Shown here one piece after another: positions 24,340 to 33,746 of a stretch of DNA of 64,000 nt (position 1 is the stretch's first letter; every line of letters begins with the position of its first letter). This DNA comes from CANKHA01 sp035652315 (GTDB lineage: Bacteria > Pseudomonadota > Alphaproteobacteria > Rhizobiales > Xanthobacteraceae), in contig DASREA010000011.1 of the NCBI GenBank assembly GCA_035652315.1, forward strand, positions 1 through 64,000, written 5' to 3'. Position numbers and translations under genes: made by a program. The notes beneath the pieces were generated by a model. That model was given only the letters and a program-made list of their open reading frames with translations. It was not told the DNA's origin and did not search any database.

Positions 24340-25806
24340 TTAAAGCCCGAGCTTCTTTTTCAAGAGCTCATTGACGGTCTGCGGGTTGGCCTTGCCGCCC
24401 GAGGACTTCATCACCTGACCGACGAACCAGCCGATCGCCTTCGGGTTCGACTTGGCATCGGCCACCTTGTCCGGATTCCTGGCGATGATCTCGTCGACCA
24501 CCGTCTCGATGGCGCCGACGTCGGTCACCTGCGTCATGCCGCGGGCTTCGACGATCCGGCGAGGGTCTCCGCCCTCGGTCCAGACAATCTCGAAGAGCTC
24601 CTTCGCGATCTTCCCGGAGATCGAGCCTTCCGCCATCAGATCGAGGATCGCCCCGAGTTGTGCCGCGGTGACGGGAGAGGCGTCGATTCCCTTGCCTTCC
24701 TTATTCAGCCGCCCGGTAAGCTCGTTCAGCACCCAGTTCGCCGCGATCTTCGGGTCGCGGCCGGTTGCCACCTCCTCAAAGAAATCTGCCGTGGCCCGCT
24801 CGGCAACTAACGCACCCGCATCGTAGGCTGAGAGACCATAGTCACGCGTGAACCGTGTCTTCTTCTCGTCCGGCAATTCCGGCAGGTCGGCGGCGATCGC
24901 ATCGACGTAGGCTTGATCGATTTCCAGCGGCAACAAGTCCGGATCGGGGAAATACCGGTAGTCGTGCGCCTCTTCTTTACTGCGCAACGAGCGCGTCTCG
25001 CCGCGGCCGGGATCGAACAAGCGGGTTTCCTGGATCACCGTGCCGCCGTCCTCGATAAGCTCGATCTGGCGCCGCGCCTCATACTCGATGGCCTGACCGA
25101 GGAAGCGGATGGAGTTGACGTTTTTTATTTCGCAACGGGTGCCGAGCGCGTCCCCCGGACGGCGCACCGACACGTTGATATCGGCACGTAGCGAGCCCTT
25201 CTCCATGTCGCCGTCGCAGGTACCCAGATAGCGGAGAATGCTGCGCAATTTGGCAACGTAAGCCTTGGCTTCTTCCGAGGAGCGCAGGTCGGGCTTCGAT
25301 ACGATCTCCATCAGCGCCACGCCGGAGCGATTGAGATCGACCAGGGACATGGTCGGGTGCCGGTCGTGCAGCGACTTGCCGGCGTCCTGCTCCAGGTGCA
25401 GCCGTTCGATGCCGACGCGCACGGCGTGGCCGTCGGGCATATCGACGACGATCTCGCCCTCGCCGACGATCGGCGATTTGTATTGGCTGATCTGATAGCC
25501 TTGCGGCAAATCCGGATAGAAATAATTTTTTCGATCGAAGACCGACTTCAGATTGACCTTGGCTTTTAGCCCGAGACCGGTACGGATCGCCTGGCGCACG
25601 CATTCCTCGTTGATGACCGGCAGCATCCCTGGCATCGCCGCGTCCACAAGGGAAACCTGCGCATTGGGCTCGCCGCCGAACCGCGCCGAGGCGCCGGAGA
25701 ACAACTTGGCGTTGGACGTTACCTGCGCATGGACCTCGAGACCGATGACGATTTCCCACTCACCGGTCGCGCCCTCGATCCGCCTTGATTTCGCTACATC
25801 ATTCAT
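24340..25806 (-). CDS. gatB: Asp-tRNA(Asn)/Glu-tRNA(Gln) amidotransferase subunit B
   Basis: A 488-residue GatB, which activates mischarged Glu-tRNA(Gln) or Asp-tRNA(Asn) for amidation with ammonia from GatA. WEIVIGLEVHAQVTSNAKLFSG, DRKNYFYPDLPQGYQISQ and EIVSKPDLRSSEEAKAY are the kinase/cradle-domain signatures; the C-terminal YqeY-like tRNA-binding domain ends at LKKKLGL. ATG 25806 (MNDVAKSRR) is chosen since the upstream frame has no family similarity. It is about 1.5 kb from gatCA. Confidence 0.95.
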   Translation of the reverse strand: MNDVAKSRRIEGATGEWEIVIGLEVHAQVTSNAKLFSGASARFGGEPNAQVSLVDAAMPGMLPVINEECVRQAIRTGLGLKAKVNLKSVFDRKNYFYPDLPQGYQISQYKSPIVGEGEIVVDMPDGHAVRVGIERLHLEQDAGKSLHDRHPTMSLVDLNRSGVALMEIVSKPDLRSSEEAKAYVAKLRSILRYLGTCDGDMEKGSLRADINVSVRRPGDALGTRCEIKNVNSIRFLGQAIEYEARRQIELIEDGGTVIQETRLFDPGRGETRSLRSKEEAHDYRYFPDPDLLPLEIDQAYVDAIAADLPELPDEKKTRFTRDYGLSAYDAGALVAERATADFFEEVATGRDPKIAANWVLNELTGRLNKEGKGIDASPVTAAQLGAILDLMAEGSISGKIAKELFEIVWTEGGDPRRIVEARGMTQVTDVGAIETVVDEIIARNPDKVADAKSNPKAIGWFVGQVMKSSGGKANPQTVNELLKKKLGL

Positions 25807-25936
25807 CGTGCAAACCTGCCGCTCCAATGCGGTTTCCCACCTGAATGGACCGATTGTCTCGGCGTCAAAACGCCGCTGTAAGTTCTCGAGAACTATTCCT
25901 ACTATCTTAAATTCTTGCAGGCTATACGGAGGCCTC

Positions 25937-26110
25937 ATGCCCGCCAAAGAGAGCAAAAGCACTTTTTTTGCGATCGTGCTGAGCGGGATTGCGTTGCTCG
26001 CCGTGCTTGTCGGATTTGCCGTGTATGCGGTGCCGTTCGGCGGCGGCAAGGCACGGCACAGCCTGACTGTGGGAATGCCCAAACCGACGGTGCCCAAGAA
26101 GACCAACTAG
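25937..26110 (+). CDS. small single-pass membrane protein, 57 residues
   Basis: The frame starts at ATG 25937, six bases after a strong ACGGAGG site. A short basic N-terminus (MPAKESKS) precedes one membrane helix (ILSGIALLAVLVGF region), then a Gly/Lys/Pro-rich tail ending TVPKKTN. I do not recognise a family. It lies divergent from gatB, about 130 bases from its start, and converges on the kinase gene. The ribosome site and clean helix make it a credible small gene. Confidence 0.65.
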   Translation: MPAKESKSTFFAIVLSGIALLAVLVGFAVYAVPFGGGKARHSLTVGMPKPTVPKKTN

Positions 26111-26143
26111 GGGGGCGGCCATTGCCTTGTGCGTTATCGCGGC

Positions 26144-27268
26144 TCAATTCGCCTTTCGCGCCGCTGCGCCGTGCCCGAACTCGATGATGAACTTGGCCCC
26201 TTGGCCGGGTTCGGATTCGATCCTGAAGCTCGCCTTACCGGTGTTCTCCCGCAAGGTCTGCAGAATAAGCGCGCCCAACTTTCCGGGCATCGGCCAGGTC
26301 ACCCCGGCAGGAAAGCCGATGCCATCGTCGGCAAATACAACGCGGAATCGCTGCTCATCCAGCGGAAAGCATTCGAGCAAAATCCTGCCCTTCGCGCGGC
26401 CAACAAAGGCGTGCTTGAAAACATTGGTCAGCAATTCATTGATCAGCAAGCCAACCGGCATGGCTACATTGACGGACACGGCTGAATAGCTCAGCTTCAA
26501 ATCGAGCTCGACGCCTTCGGACGCATAGGTTCGGACGGCGGCGCTGGCAATGCCGCCGAGATAGGCCCCGAGATCGACCTCCATCGACCAATGATCTAGC
26601 GAAATGGCTTGATAAAGGAGCGCGAGGGCATCGATGCGTCCGGCCAGACGGTCGAAATCGACTTTGTCGCCCCGTCGCGCCGTACGCGCTTCCAGGCGGA
26701 TCAGCGCCGCGATCAGTTGGAGATTGTTCTTGACCCGGTGCTGCAGTTCTTTGAGCAGCAGATCCTTGTCTCTTATCTGCTGCTCGAAGGCTTCCCGGTG
26801 GGCGCGCTCATATTCGGTGACGTCCACCAGTGCCACGATGCGGTAGTCGTCGGCGCCGGTTTCGCTTTCGATGACGCTGGCGTAGGCTTGCGCCAGCACG
26901 ACGCTGCCCTCAGGCGATTGCTTGCGGAAGATGCCGAGGAAGTCCTCGCCGGCCCGCGCCGCTTGCGGAAGCGCCACATCGGAATCGTCCTCGTGGACAA
27001 ATCCTTCAAGGATCGAGAACGATTTGCCTTCGATCTCTTTCATTGAAAGACCGATCATGCTTTCGAGAAGCTGATTGACGTAGACGATCTGCGGCTCGTC
27101 CTCGATGCTGCGCGCGATAACGATCGCGACCGGCAGACGGTCGAGGCACCGGCGAAAGTCATCGCTTTCGGCCGCCTTCACGAGTTCTGGGGAACTCAGC
27201 ATCTCGCCCAAAGTTTCCGGCGTCGGCGGAGAATCGGGCGGTTGTTCCGGTGGCTGGGCAGGATCCAT
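26144..27268 (-). CDS. PAS-domain sensor histidine kinase, HisKA_2 (HWE-like) family
   Basis: About 374 residues. A Pro-rich start is followed by a PAS domain (about 35-165, with LPVAIVIARSIEDEPQIVYVN and a DVTEYERA end). The phosphoacceptor His177 is in KELQHRVKNNLQLI, and the ATPase part has LLINELLTNVFKHAF and DDGIGFPAG. This kinase class often feeds general-stress regulators of the PhyR type. No Cys-containing LOV motif is present, so light sensing is unlikely. No receiver gene is adjacent. The start at 27268 (MDPAQPP) is preferred; 27304 is possible. Confidence 0.85.
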   Translation of the reverse strand: MDPAQPPEQPPDSPPTPETLGEMLSSPELVKAAESDDFRRCLDRLPVAIVIARSIEDEPQIVYVNQLLESMIGLSMKEIEGKSFSILEGFVHEDDSDVALPQAARAGEDFLGIFRKQSPEGSVVLAQAYASVIESETGADDYRIVALVDVTEYERAHREAFEQQIRDKDLLLKELQHRVKNNLQLIAALIRLEARTARRGDKVDFDRLAGRIDALALLYQAISLDHWSMEVDLGAYLGGIASAAVRTYASEGVELDLKLSYSAVSVNVAMPVGLLINELLTNVFKHAFVGRAKGRILLECFPLDEQRFRVVFADDGIGFPAGVTWPMPGKLGALILQTLRENTGKASFRIESEPGQGAKFIIEFGHGAAARKAN

Positions 27269-27364
27269 TGTCGCGAATCCCAAGCGTGATGAAGAACCGA
27301 CCAACGGGATGGATCGGTCTCAGAGGCCACTTTAACGTCTGAGTATTTGATTTGTTCCGCCAGC

Positions 27365-28843
27365 TCAGATGGTCCACCAAGGCTCGGCCGCAAAATGTCC
27401 GGCCTCCGCTTCGATCACCGCACCAAGGGAGAACAAGGTCTCTTCATCAAAGGCGCGGCCGATCAGTTGCAGCCCGAGCGGCAGCCCTTGAGAATCGAGC
27501 CCGGCCGGGACCGAGAGACCCGGCAATCCCGCCATGTTCACGGTGACGGTGAACACGTCGTTGAGATACATCTCAACGGGGTCGGCGGCGCCTTTCTCAC
27601 CCAAGCCAAAAGCGGCCGATGGCGTCGTCGGGGTCAGGATCGCATGGACGCCTTTGGCGAAAACATCCTCGAAATCTTTCTTAATCAGCGTACGCACCTT
27701 TTGCGCGCGCAGATAATAGGCGTCGTAATAGCCAGCCGACAGCACATAAGTGCCGATCATGACCCGGCGGCGCACTTCCGCCCCAAAACCCCGCGCGCGC
27801 GTCTGCTCATACATGTCGATGAGATCGCGGCCGCCCTCGCGCAGGCCGTAGCGTACGCCGTCATAACGCGCGAGATTTGATGACGCCTCGGCGGGAGCGA
27901 CGACGTAATAGGCCGGCAGCGCGTATTTGGTGTGCGGCAGCGAAATATCGATCAACTCGGCGCCGGCGCCTTTCAGCCAATCGGCGCCGCGCTGCCATAG
28001 CGTCTCGATTTCCGGCGACATGCCATCCATGCGGTATTCACGCGGAATCCCGATCTTCAGGCCTTTAATGGATTGGCCGGCGGCAGCCTCGTATCGAGGA
28101 ACCGGAAGATCGGCCGACGTCGTGTCTTTCGGATCGTGCCCGGCCATCGACTGCAAGAGGATCGCTGCATCGCGGACCGTGCGTGCGAAAGGGCCCGCCT
28201 GGTCGAGCGACGAAGCGAAGGCGACGATTCCCCAGCGCGAGCAGCGCCCATAGGTGGGCTTGATGCCGACGATGCCGGTGAAGGATGCCGGCTGACGTAT
28301 GGAGCCGCCGGTGTCAGTGGCGGTGGCGCCGAGCGCAAGGCGCGCCGCGACCGCGGCGGCGGAGCCGCCGGACGAGCCACCGGGCACGATCGGCGTATTG
28401 GCGCCCTGCCGCCGCCAGGGGGAATTCACCGGACCAAAGGCGGACGTCTCATTAGACGAGCCCATGGCGAATTCGTCGTTATTGGTCTTGCCAAGCAAAA
28501 CCGCGCCATCACGCCACAAATTCTCCGTCACCGTGGACTCGTAGGGCGGCTTGAAATCAGCCAGGATCGCACTGCAGGCGGTCGTGCGCACGTCGCGCGT
28601 GCAGAACAGGTCCTTGATCGCCAGTGGAATGCCCTCCAGGGGCCTGGCCTCGTTGCGGGCGATACGCGCGTCGGCGGCCTTGGCCATGGCCTCGGCGCGC
28701 TCCGGCGTCTCCAGCACATAGGCGTTCAGCACGCGCGCCTTTTCCATCGCGGCCAGATGCGCGCGGGCAAGCTCCAAGGCCGTGAATTCCCTCTTCACAA
28801 GCCGGTCGCGTGCCTCCGCAAGCGTGAGCGCGGTAAGTTCCAC
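27365..28843 (-). CDS. gatA: Asp-tRNA(Asn)/Glu-tRNA(Gln) amidotransferase subunit A
   Basis: GatA hydrolyses glutamine to supply ammonia to GatB. The amidase-signature triad is visible: Lys in PLAIKDLFC, then cis-Ser and nucleophile Ser in VPGGSSGGSAAAVAA. The likely start is GTG 28843 (VELTALTLAEARD), four bases after the gatC stop, giving 492 residues; an ATG at 28927 lies inside gatC in another frame and gives an unlikely N-terminus. Together with gatC and gatB it completes the GatCAB complex. Confidence 0.94.
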   Translation of the reverse strand: MELTALTLAEARDRLVKREFTALELARAHLAAMEKARVLNAYVLETPERAEAMAKAADARIARNEARPLEGIPLAIKDLFCTRDVRTTACSAILADFKPPYESTVTENLWRDGAVLLGKTNNDEFAMGSSNETSAFGPVNSPWRRQGANTPIVPGGSSGGSAAAVAARLALGATATDTGGSIRQPASFTGIVGIKPTYGRCSRWGIVAFASSLDQAGPFARTVRDAAILLQSMAGHDPKDTTSADLPVPRYEAAAGQSIKGLKIGIPREYRMDGMSPEIETLWQRGADWLKGAGAELIDISLPHTKYALPAYYVVAPAEASSNLARYDGVRYGLREGGRDLIDMYEQTRARGFGAEVRRRVMIGTYVLSAGYYDAYYLRAQKVRTLIKKDFEDVFAKGVHAILTPTTPSAAFGLGEKGAADPVEMYLNDVFTVTVNMAGLPGLSVPAGLDSQGLPLGLQLIGRAFDEETLFSLGAVIEAEAGHFAAEPWWTI

Positions 28844-28847
28844 CGAG

Positions 28848-29135
28848 CTACTCGACGACTTTCGGAACGGCGAAGAAATCGCCTTCGCGCGCTGGCGCGT
28901 TACGTAGAATGGCTTCCACGTCGCCACCCTCGGTCACGACATCGGCCCGCTTTTTCATCTGCATCGGCGTTACCGACGTCATCGGCTCGATCCCGGCAAT
29001 GTCCACCTCGGAAAGCTGCTCGACAAAGGCCAAGATCGCGTTGAGTTCGCTGCGCAGATGCTCGACTTCGTCCTCGGCGACGGCAATGCGCGCCAAGTGC
29101 GCGATGCGCCGGACAGTCGCGGCGTCAACTGACAT
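28848..29135 (-). CDS. gatC: Asp-tRNA(Asn)/Glu-tRNA(Gln) amidotransferase subunit C
   Basis: A 95-residue belt protein that holds GatA and GatB together. MSVDAATVRRIAHLARIAV and LNAILAFVEQLSEVD are the usual helices; VTEGGDVEAILRNAP and FAVPKVVE form the extended C-terminus. ATG 29135 follows an AGAGGA site. It is the first gene of gatCA, with a four-base gap to gatA. Confidence 0.95.
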   Translation of the reverse strand: MSVDAATVRRIAHLARIAVAEDEVEHLRSELNAILAFVEQLSEVDIAGIEPMTSVTPMQMKKRADVVTEGGDVEAILRNAPAREGDFFAVPKVVE

Positions 29136-29210
29136 GAGCGATCCTCTCGGAAGGGACGGCGTTCCTATAGCAGAGTGAGATTTGCCGGAGCAACTGCTGG
29201 GCAAGGACTA

Positions 29211-30290
29211 CTAAAGCTGCCCCAGCTTTCTGAAATAGGCCTCGGTTTCCGCCGCCAGCCGTTGCGTCACTTCCGCCGCCGGCAGGTCACGTCCAAGCGC
29301 AACGGCCTGCCCTGCCCATAACGGCGAGAAATCCCCCGAACCCTGCGCTTCCGCTTTGGCGCGCAATGGCTGAATGGCCGCTGCAGCAAGCGGGAATTCG
29401 GGCGCTGCTTGGTCAATCGGCCCCATCTCGCGAACGACGCGGGTGATAAATCCGCGCGCGGGGCGACCGGTCATGACGTTGGTAAGCACCGTGCTGTCGT
29501 CGCGGGCCGATTGGATGGCCTCCCGATGTGGCGCCGATATTTTCGCCTCCGGGCATCGCAAATAGGCGCTGCCGATCTGTACGCCCGCCGCGCCCAGGGC
29601 GAAGGCCGCGGCAATCCCTCGGGCGTCGGCAATGCCTCCGGCGGCAATGACCGGCAGCTCGACCGCATCCACAATCTGCGGCACCAGCGCCAGCGTCCCG
29701 ACCTGGGTGCCTACGTCCTCCGCCAGGAACATTCCGCGATGGCCGCCTGCCTCGAAGCCTTGAGCGATTACGGCATCGACGCCGCGTTCGTCTAGCCAAC
29801 GGGCTTCGTCGACCGTCGTGGCCGAGCTGATGACGATGACGCCTTCGCGCTTGAGGCCTTCGAAAAGCCTCGGCTCAGGCAGGCCGAAATGAAAACTGAC
29901 GACCTCGGGCCGCAGCTCGCGGACTACTTCCAAAGTGCTTTCGTCGAAGGGCTTCCGATTGGCGAAGGCCACCGCCGTCGAGGGGTCGATGCCGAACTCG
30001 TGGTAATATGGCGCAAGTTTCTCCCGCCACACCGCCTCGCGCGCGTTGTTGGGGACCGGCGCACGATGACAGAAAAAATTGAGGTTGACCGGTTTGCGCG
30101 TGCTCTCCCGGATCTTTGCCATTTCAGCGCGGATGGATTCCACGCTAAGCATGGCGCAGGGCAGCGATCCAAGGCCGCCGGCCTTGGACACTGCCGCGGC
30201 GAGCGCGCCGTCCATCGCGCCTGCCATCGGTGCCTGGACGATCGGATACTCAATACGAAACAGGTCGAGGAGACGGCGGTCCGGCCACAT
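29211..30290 (-). CDS. nitronate monooxygenase / 2-nitropropane dioxygenase-like flavoprotein
   Basis: A 359-residue FMN TIM-barrel protein. The FMN site is built by PIVQAPMAGAMDG, VIAQGFEAGGHRG, VIAAGGIADARG and GAAGVQIGSAYL; EAGGH carries the conserved His. Family members oxidise nitronates or act as NAD(P)H:quinone reductases; which applies here cannot be told. ATG 30290 follows an AAAGG site and starts the conserved region; the frame upstream looks non-coding. Confidence 0.85.
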   Translation of the reverse strand: MWPDRRLLDLFRIEYPIVQAPMAGAMDGALAAAVSKAGGLGSLPCAMLSVESIRAEMAKIRESTRKPVNLNFFCHRAPVPNNAREAVWREKLAPYYHEFGIDPSTAVAFANRKPFDESTLEVVRELRPEVVSFHFGLPEPRLFEGLKREGVIVISSATTVDEARWLDERGVDAVIAQGFEAGGHRGMFLAEDVGTQVGTLALVPQIVDAVELPVIAAGGIADARGIAAAFALGAAGVQIGSAYLRCPEAKISAPHREAIQSARDDSTVLTNVMTGRPARGFITRVVREMGPIDQAAPEFPLAAAAIQPLRAKAEAQGSGDFSPLWAGQAVALGRDLPAAEVTQRLAAETEAYFRKLGQL

Positions 30291-30562
30291 GCCAAGCCTT
30301 TCACTATCGGCAAGGTTCGCGCAATTCAGCAAAGGTGGCCGGCCGGAAGCGGCGTCATGAGGAGGCCCACTCGCGCTGCTTCCGGACCGGCCGAACCCCA
30401 CGGACCCAGGAGATGCGGCGGACCTGAGCATTCCGTAGGGTTATCAAATGGATATAGCTGCGCCTTGAGGCGGCAACGCATGGCGCTGGGGCCCCTGCGC
30501 GAGTCGGAGAAAGGCTAGTCCAACGGTGCCGGAAATCAACCCTGCGGCGGCGGCATCGCGGT

Positions 30563-31933
30563 TCAAGCGGCGTCGGGAACCACCCGATTGCGGCCGTCAC
30601 GCTTGGCGCGATAGAGCGCGCGGTCCGCGCGCTTGAGCAGATCGGCGGTCTCATCGTCGCCCCGCAGTTCGGAAATGCCCACCGAGATGGTGACCTCGAT
30701 CTTCTGACCCCCTTGCTGAATGGGGAATGGGTCAGCGGCGATGCGGCGGCGCAGACGCTCCGCCACCATGGTGGCGACGGCGAGATCGGTTTCCGGCATC
30801 ACTATGACAAATTCCTCGCCGCCATAACGGCAAGCGAGATCGATGCCGCGGATCGATTTTCTGATGCGGGTCGCGAATTCGCGCAGCACATCATCGCCGG
30901 CATCGTGCCCATGCGTGTCGTTGATCGCCTTGAAATAATCGATATCGAGAACGAGGACCGTCAGCGGTTTCTTCCGCGCCGCGGCCTGCTGCACCAATGA
31001 TGCGAGATGGCTCTCCATATAGCGGCGGTTGTAGAGTCCGGTGAGCGGATCCGTGATGGCCATTTCAATGGAAAACTGCACATTGTCGCGCAGGCGTTCG
31101 GTGTAACGCTTGCGCCGGATTTGCGTGCGCACCCGCGCCAGCAGTTCGTTCTTGTCGATCGGCCGCTGCAGATAATCGCTGACCCCGACCTCAAGCCCGC
31201 GCACCAGCCGCGCGTTGTTCTCGCCTTCGACGACGGCAAGGATTGGCACGTTGCGCGTGCGGTCGAGCGAGCGAAGCTGACTGCACAGGCGCAGGCCGTC
31301 GTAATTTTCCAATCCGAGCGAAACAATCACCAGGTCGAAGCGGCCCTCCGCGGCTCGGAATAAGGCGTCGTTGGGGTCGGTCTCGACCTCGATCGTTTGC
31401 TCGGCGCCCAGCATCGTGGCGATGCGCTCGTGCGAGGCCGCGCGGTCGTCGATCAGCAGAATGCGGCCCTGCTTGCCGGTGTCGGCCACTGCGTCGCATT
31501 CAGGACTCTGGATTCCGATTTCCTTCGAGGTGACCGCGCGCATACGCAGTTCGTCGGTCATCAATTTCAACCGCGCCAGGGAGCGCACCCGGGCAACCAG
31601 GGCGATATCGGAGACGGGCTTGGTAAGAAAATCGTCAGCGCCGGCTTCGAGGCCGCGCACGCGGTCCGAAGGCTGGTCAAGCGCGGTGACGATGACCACC
31701 GGGATGTGATGCGTCGCCGGATTGGACTTTAGCCGGCGGCATACCTCGAACCCATCCATGCCGGGCATCATCACGTCGAGCAGCACGATGTCGCATTCAC
31801 CGCGCTCGCAAATCGTGAGAGCGTCATAGCCGTTCGTCGCCGAAATGACGTCGAAATATTCCGCCGACAGTCTGGCTTCGAGAAGCCTGACATTTGCCGA
31901 AATATCGTCGACGACGAGGACGCGCGCCGTCAT
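30563..31933 (-). CDS. pleD: diguanylate cyclase response regulator PleD
   Basis: A 456-residue protein with PleD architecture. The first receiver has Asp53 in LLDVMMPGMDG. The second (about 155-275) lacks the phosphoacceptor (Ser205 in LVIVSLGLENYDG), as expected of the PleD adaptor receiver. The GGDEF domain has active site GGEEF 371-375 and an inhibitory RxxD site (RGID, 362-365) at the correct spacing. It makes cyclic-di-GMP at a cell pole during the motile-to-sessile switch in Caulobacter. It overlaps divK by four bases (ATGA). Confidence 0.95.
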   Translation of the reverse strand: MTARVLVVDDISANVRLLEARLSAEYFDVISATNGYDALTICERGECDIVLLDVMMPGMDGFEVCRRLKSNPATHHIPVVIVTALDQPSDRVRGLEAGADDFLTKPVSDIALVARVRSLARLKLMTDELRMRAVTSKEIGIQSPECDAVADTGKQGRILLIDDRAASHERIATMLGAEQTIEVETDPNDALFRAAEGRFDLVIVSLGLENYDGLRLCSQLRSLDRTRNVPILAVVEGENNARLVRGLEVGVSDYLQRPIDKNELLARVRTQIRRKRYTERLRDNVQFSIEMAITDPLTGLYNRRYMESHLASLVQQAAARKKPLTVLVLDIDYFKAINDTHGHDAGDDVLREFATRIRKSIRGIDLACRYGGEEFVIVMPETDLAVATMVAERLRRRIAADPFPIQQGGQKIEVTISVGISELRGDDETADLLKRADRALYRAKRDGRNRVVPDAA

Positions 31934-32316
31934 CGGCGCTCTCCCTCGGTATTGCCAAGGAAGTGGCGAATGGTCTCGATGAACTTGCCGACCGAAATTG
32001 GTTTCGACAAATAGGCCTCGCAGCCGCCTTCGCGGATTCGTTCTTCGTCGCCTTTCATGGCGAAAGCGGTGACCGCCACGACGGGAATATGCCTAAGCTC
32101 CTGATCGTCCTTCAACCATTTGGTCACTTCCAGGCCGGAGACTTCGGGAAGCTGGATGTCCATGAGGATCAGATCGGGCCGGTGCTTGCGGGCGAGTTCC
32201 AGGGCCTCGATGCCGTTGCGGGTGCCGACGGTCCGATACCCGTGCGCTTCCAACAGGTCGTGGAAGAGCTTCATATTGAGCTCATTGTCCTCCACGATCA
32301 TGACAGTCTTGGCCAT
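31930..32316 (-). CDS. divK: single-domain response regulator DivK
   Basis: A 128-residue lone receiver with Asp53 (LILMDIQLPEVSG), the acidic pair in IVEDNELNMKL, and Lys in YLSKPISVGKF. DivK relays phosphate between polar kinases and controls CtrA in alphaproteobacterial cell cycles. The overlap with pleD and this gene order match Caulobacter and rhizobia. ATG 32316 (MAKTVMIVEDN) is the standard start. Confidence 0.95.
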   Translation of the reverse strand: MAKTVMIVEDNELNMKLFHDLLEAHGYRTVGTRNGIEALELARKHRPDLILMDIQLPEVSGLEVTKWLKDDQELRHIPVVAVTAFAMKGDEERIREGGCEAYLSKPISVGKFIETIRHFLGNTEGERR

Positions 32317-32423
32317 TACCCGCTCCCCGGCATCCCGTGTCCGTCCCCCGGTCACGAACGGCATTTACCGGCGGGCGCGCCGAGGTGCAAAATAACGGCG
32401 ATTTCTTACGGAAACGCAAACGC

Positions 32424-32720
32424 ATGGGCCCCTTCAAGCAGTCCCAAATGTCGACAGAAATGGCAGAATTGCTGGCCGTGCGGGCGCTATCCTTCATTGC
32501 TGAGGATGCGGGGCGGTTGGGCCATTTTTTGGCGGCGACCGGCCTTGGCCCTACACAAATTCGGGAGGCGTCCCGGCAACCCTCGTTCCTCGCGGGGGTG
32601 CTGGAATACGTCGAGACGGACGAAGCCCTTCTCCTGGCGCTCGCCGAATATTCGCACGTCGACCCGGCAGCCTTCGTGCAGGCGCGCGCGGCGCTCGTCA
32701 CAATCCGCGGCGCTTCCTAG
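32424..32720 (+). CDS. DUF3572-family protein
   Basis: About 98 residues, all helical by appearance. LAVRALSFIAEDAGRLGHFLAATGLGPTQIREA and FLAGVLEYVETDEALLLAFAE-like segments match the DUF3572 family, which is restricted to alphaproteobacteria and has no known function. The start may be 32424 (after GGAAA) or 32448. It lies divergent from divK across about 100 bases, a conserved rhizobial arrangement, and converges on eipB. Confidence 0.8.
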   Translation: MGPFKQSQMSTEMAELLAVRALSFIAEDAGRLGHFLAATGLGPTQIREASRQPSFLAGVLEYVETDEALLLALAEYSHVDPAAFVQARAALVTIRGAS

Positions 32721-32729
32721 CCGCACAGC

Positions 32730-33596
32730 TCAGCGGCATGCCTTCAGTTCGCCGAGCTTGAGCGCGACCATCGTGCCGGAAACGACGTAGTCGTTGTAAT
32801 CGAGCACCAAGGCGCGGGAAATTCCGTTCTCGTAAAGCTCAAACTCAACCGAATAATCTTGCGAATTGTCACCCTTCTTCGCCGCGCGATCGAAGTAGCT
32901 GATGCTGATCGGCCACCGGGCAAGCTTGGCGAGCCCATTTTGGGTAGCGGCGGCATCGTCCTTTGCTGGCGTTCCGGCAGGGACACGACGGCCGATGACG
33001 GTGAGCGTGTCGAAAATTTTCTCGCCGTTCTCGGTGCCGTCGTAAACCGGAAGCGGCAGGATATTTTGCCCCACCCGCGCGGCGCCGATGATCCGCCTTA
33101 TCTGCTCGGTGGGAAATACCGCCCCCGCCGCGACGCGGAAATTTTTGCGGTGCGGCTTGATAAGATCGACCGCCAATCCCTTGCTGTCCTGGGTGGCCTT
33201 GCCGTCCACCGATTCTACGGATTTTCGATCGAGCGTACTTTGCGAGTTGAACCGGAAGCTTGTCGCGGCGCCGTTTTCCCAGGTCGTGCTGCTCAGGTCA
33301 TTGACGGCGCTGTCGCCCTCGCCGGCGTCGAGCGCCGAGATCTGATGGACATGCTGCAGATAGCCGTCGCAGGGATTGCCGGAAAAGTCATAGAGCATCC
33401 AGCCGTTCAGGGACTGCATGAAACGGCCATGCCGGGTCTTCATGAGTTCAAGCCGGTAGATCGCGCGATGCGGAATGAGCGTCACCGGACTTGCAGCGGG
33501 CTGCACCGGTCCGGGCGACGTCGGCGCGGCCGCAGCCGCGACTGCGCCGATCAGTAACGAGACCATGAGAAAAACGGTCTTCTGGGCGCCTGACAT
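32730..33596 (-). CDS. eipB: cell-envelope integrity protein EipB (DUF1849)
   Basis: A 288-residue periplasmic protein with an N-terminal signal (hydrophobic VFLMVSLLIGAVAAAAA). The mature part starts near VTLIPHRAIYRLEL and contains SGNPCDGYLQ. Two cysteines, residue 76 and residue 287 at the extreme C-terminus, match the conserved disulfide of Brucella EipB, a beta-spiral protein needed for envelope integrity. ATG 33596 was chosen over a frame opening at 33683. Confidence 0.88.
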   Translation of the reverse strand: MSGAQKTVFLMVSLLIGAVAAAAAPTSPGPVQPAASPVTLIPHRAIYRLELMKTRHGRFMQSLNGWMLYDFSGNPCDGYLQHVHQISALDAGEGDSAVNDLSSTTWENGAATSFRFNSQSTLDRKSVESVDGKATQDSKGLAVDLIKPHRKNFRVAAGAVFPTEQIRRIIGAARVGQNILPLPVYDGTENGEKIFDTLTVIGRRVPAGTPAKDDAAATQNGLAKLARWPISISYFDRAAKKGDNSQDYSVEFELYENGISRALVLDYNDYVVSGTMVALKLGELKACR

Positions 33597-33746
33597 CGAA
33601 CCCCCAACCCGCGCGTAAAGGGCCAAGCATAAGGAAAGCCAATCTGAGCCGCAACTTCGGCTCCTGGCGCTTGCGCGACGCACGGCGATAAGCCAAACAG
33701 GCGGTTAGCAACCCAATGACCAAATGCTGCCACAGTGGAGGCGCGT

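Noticed and set aside
23726..24343. 205-codon plus-strand frame in the gene desert
   Set aside because: No ribosome site, no domain, erratic Cys/Arg/His composition; kept as non-coding.
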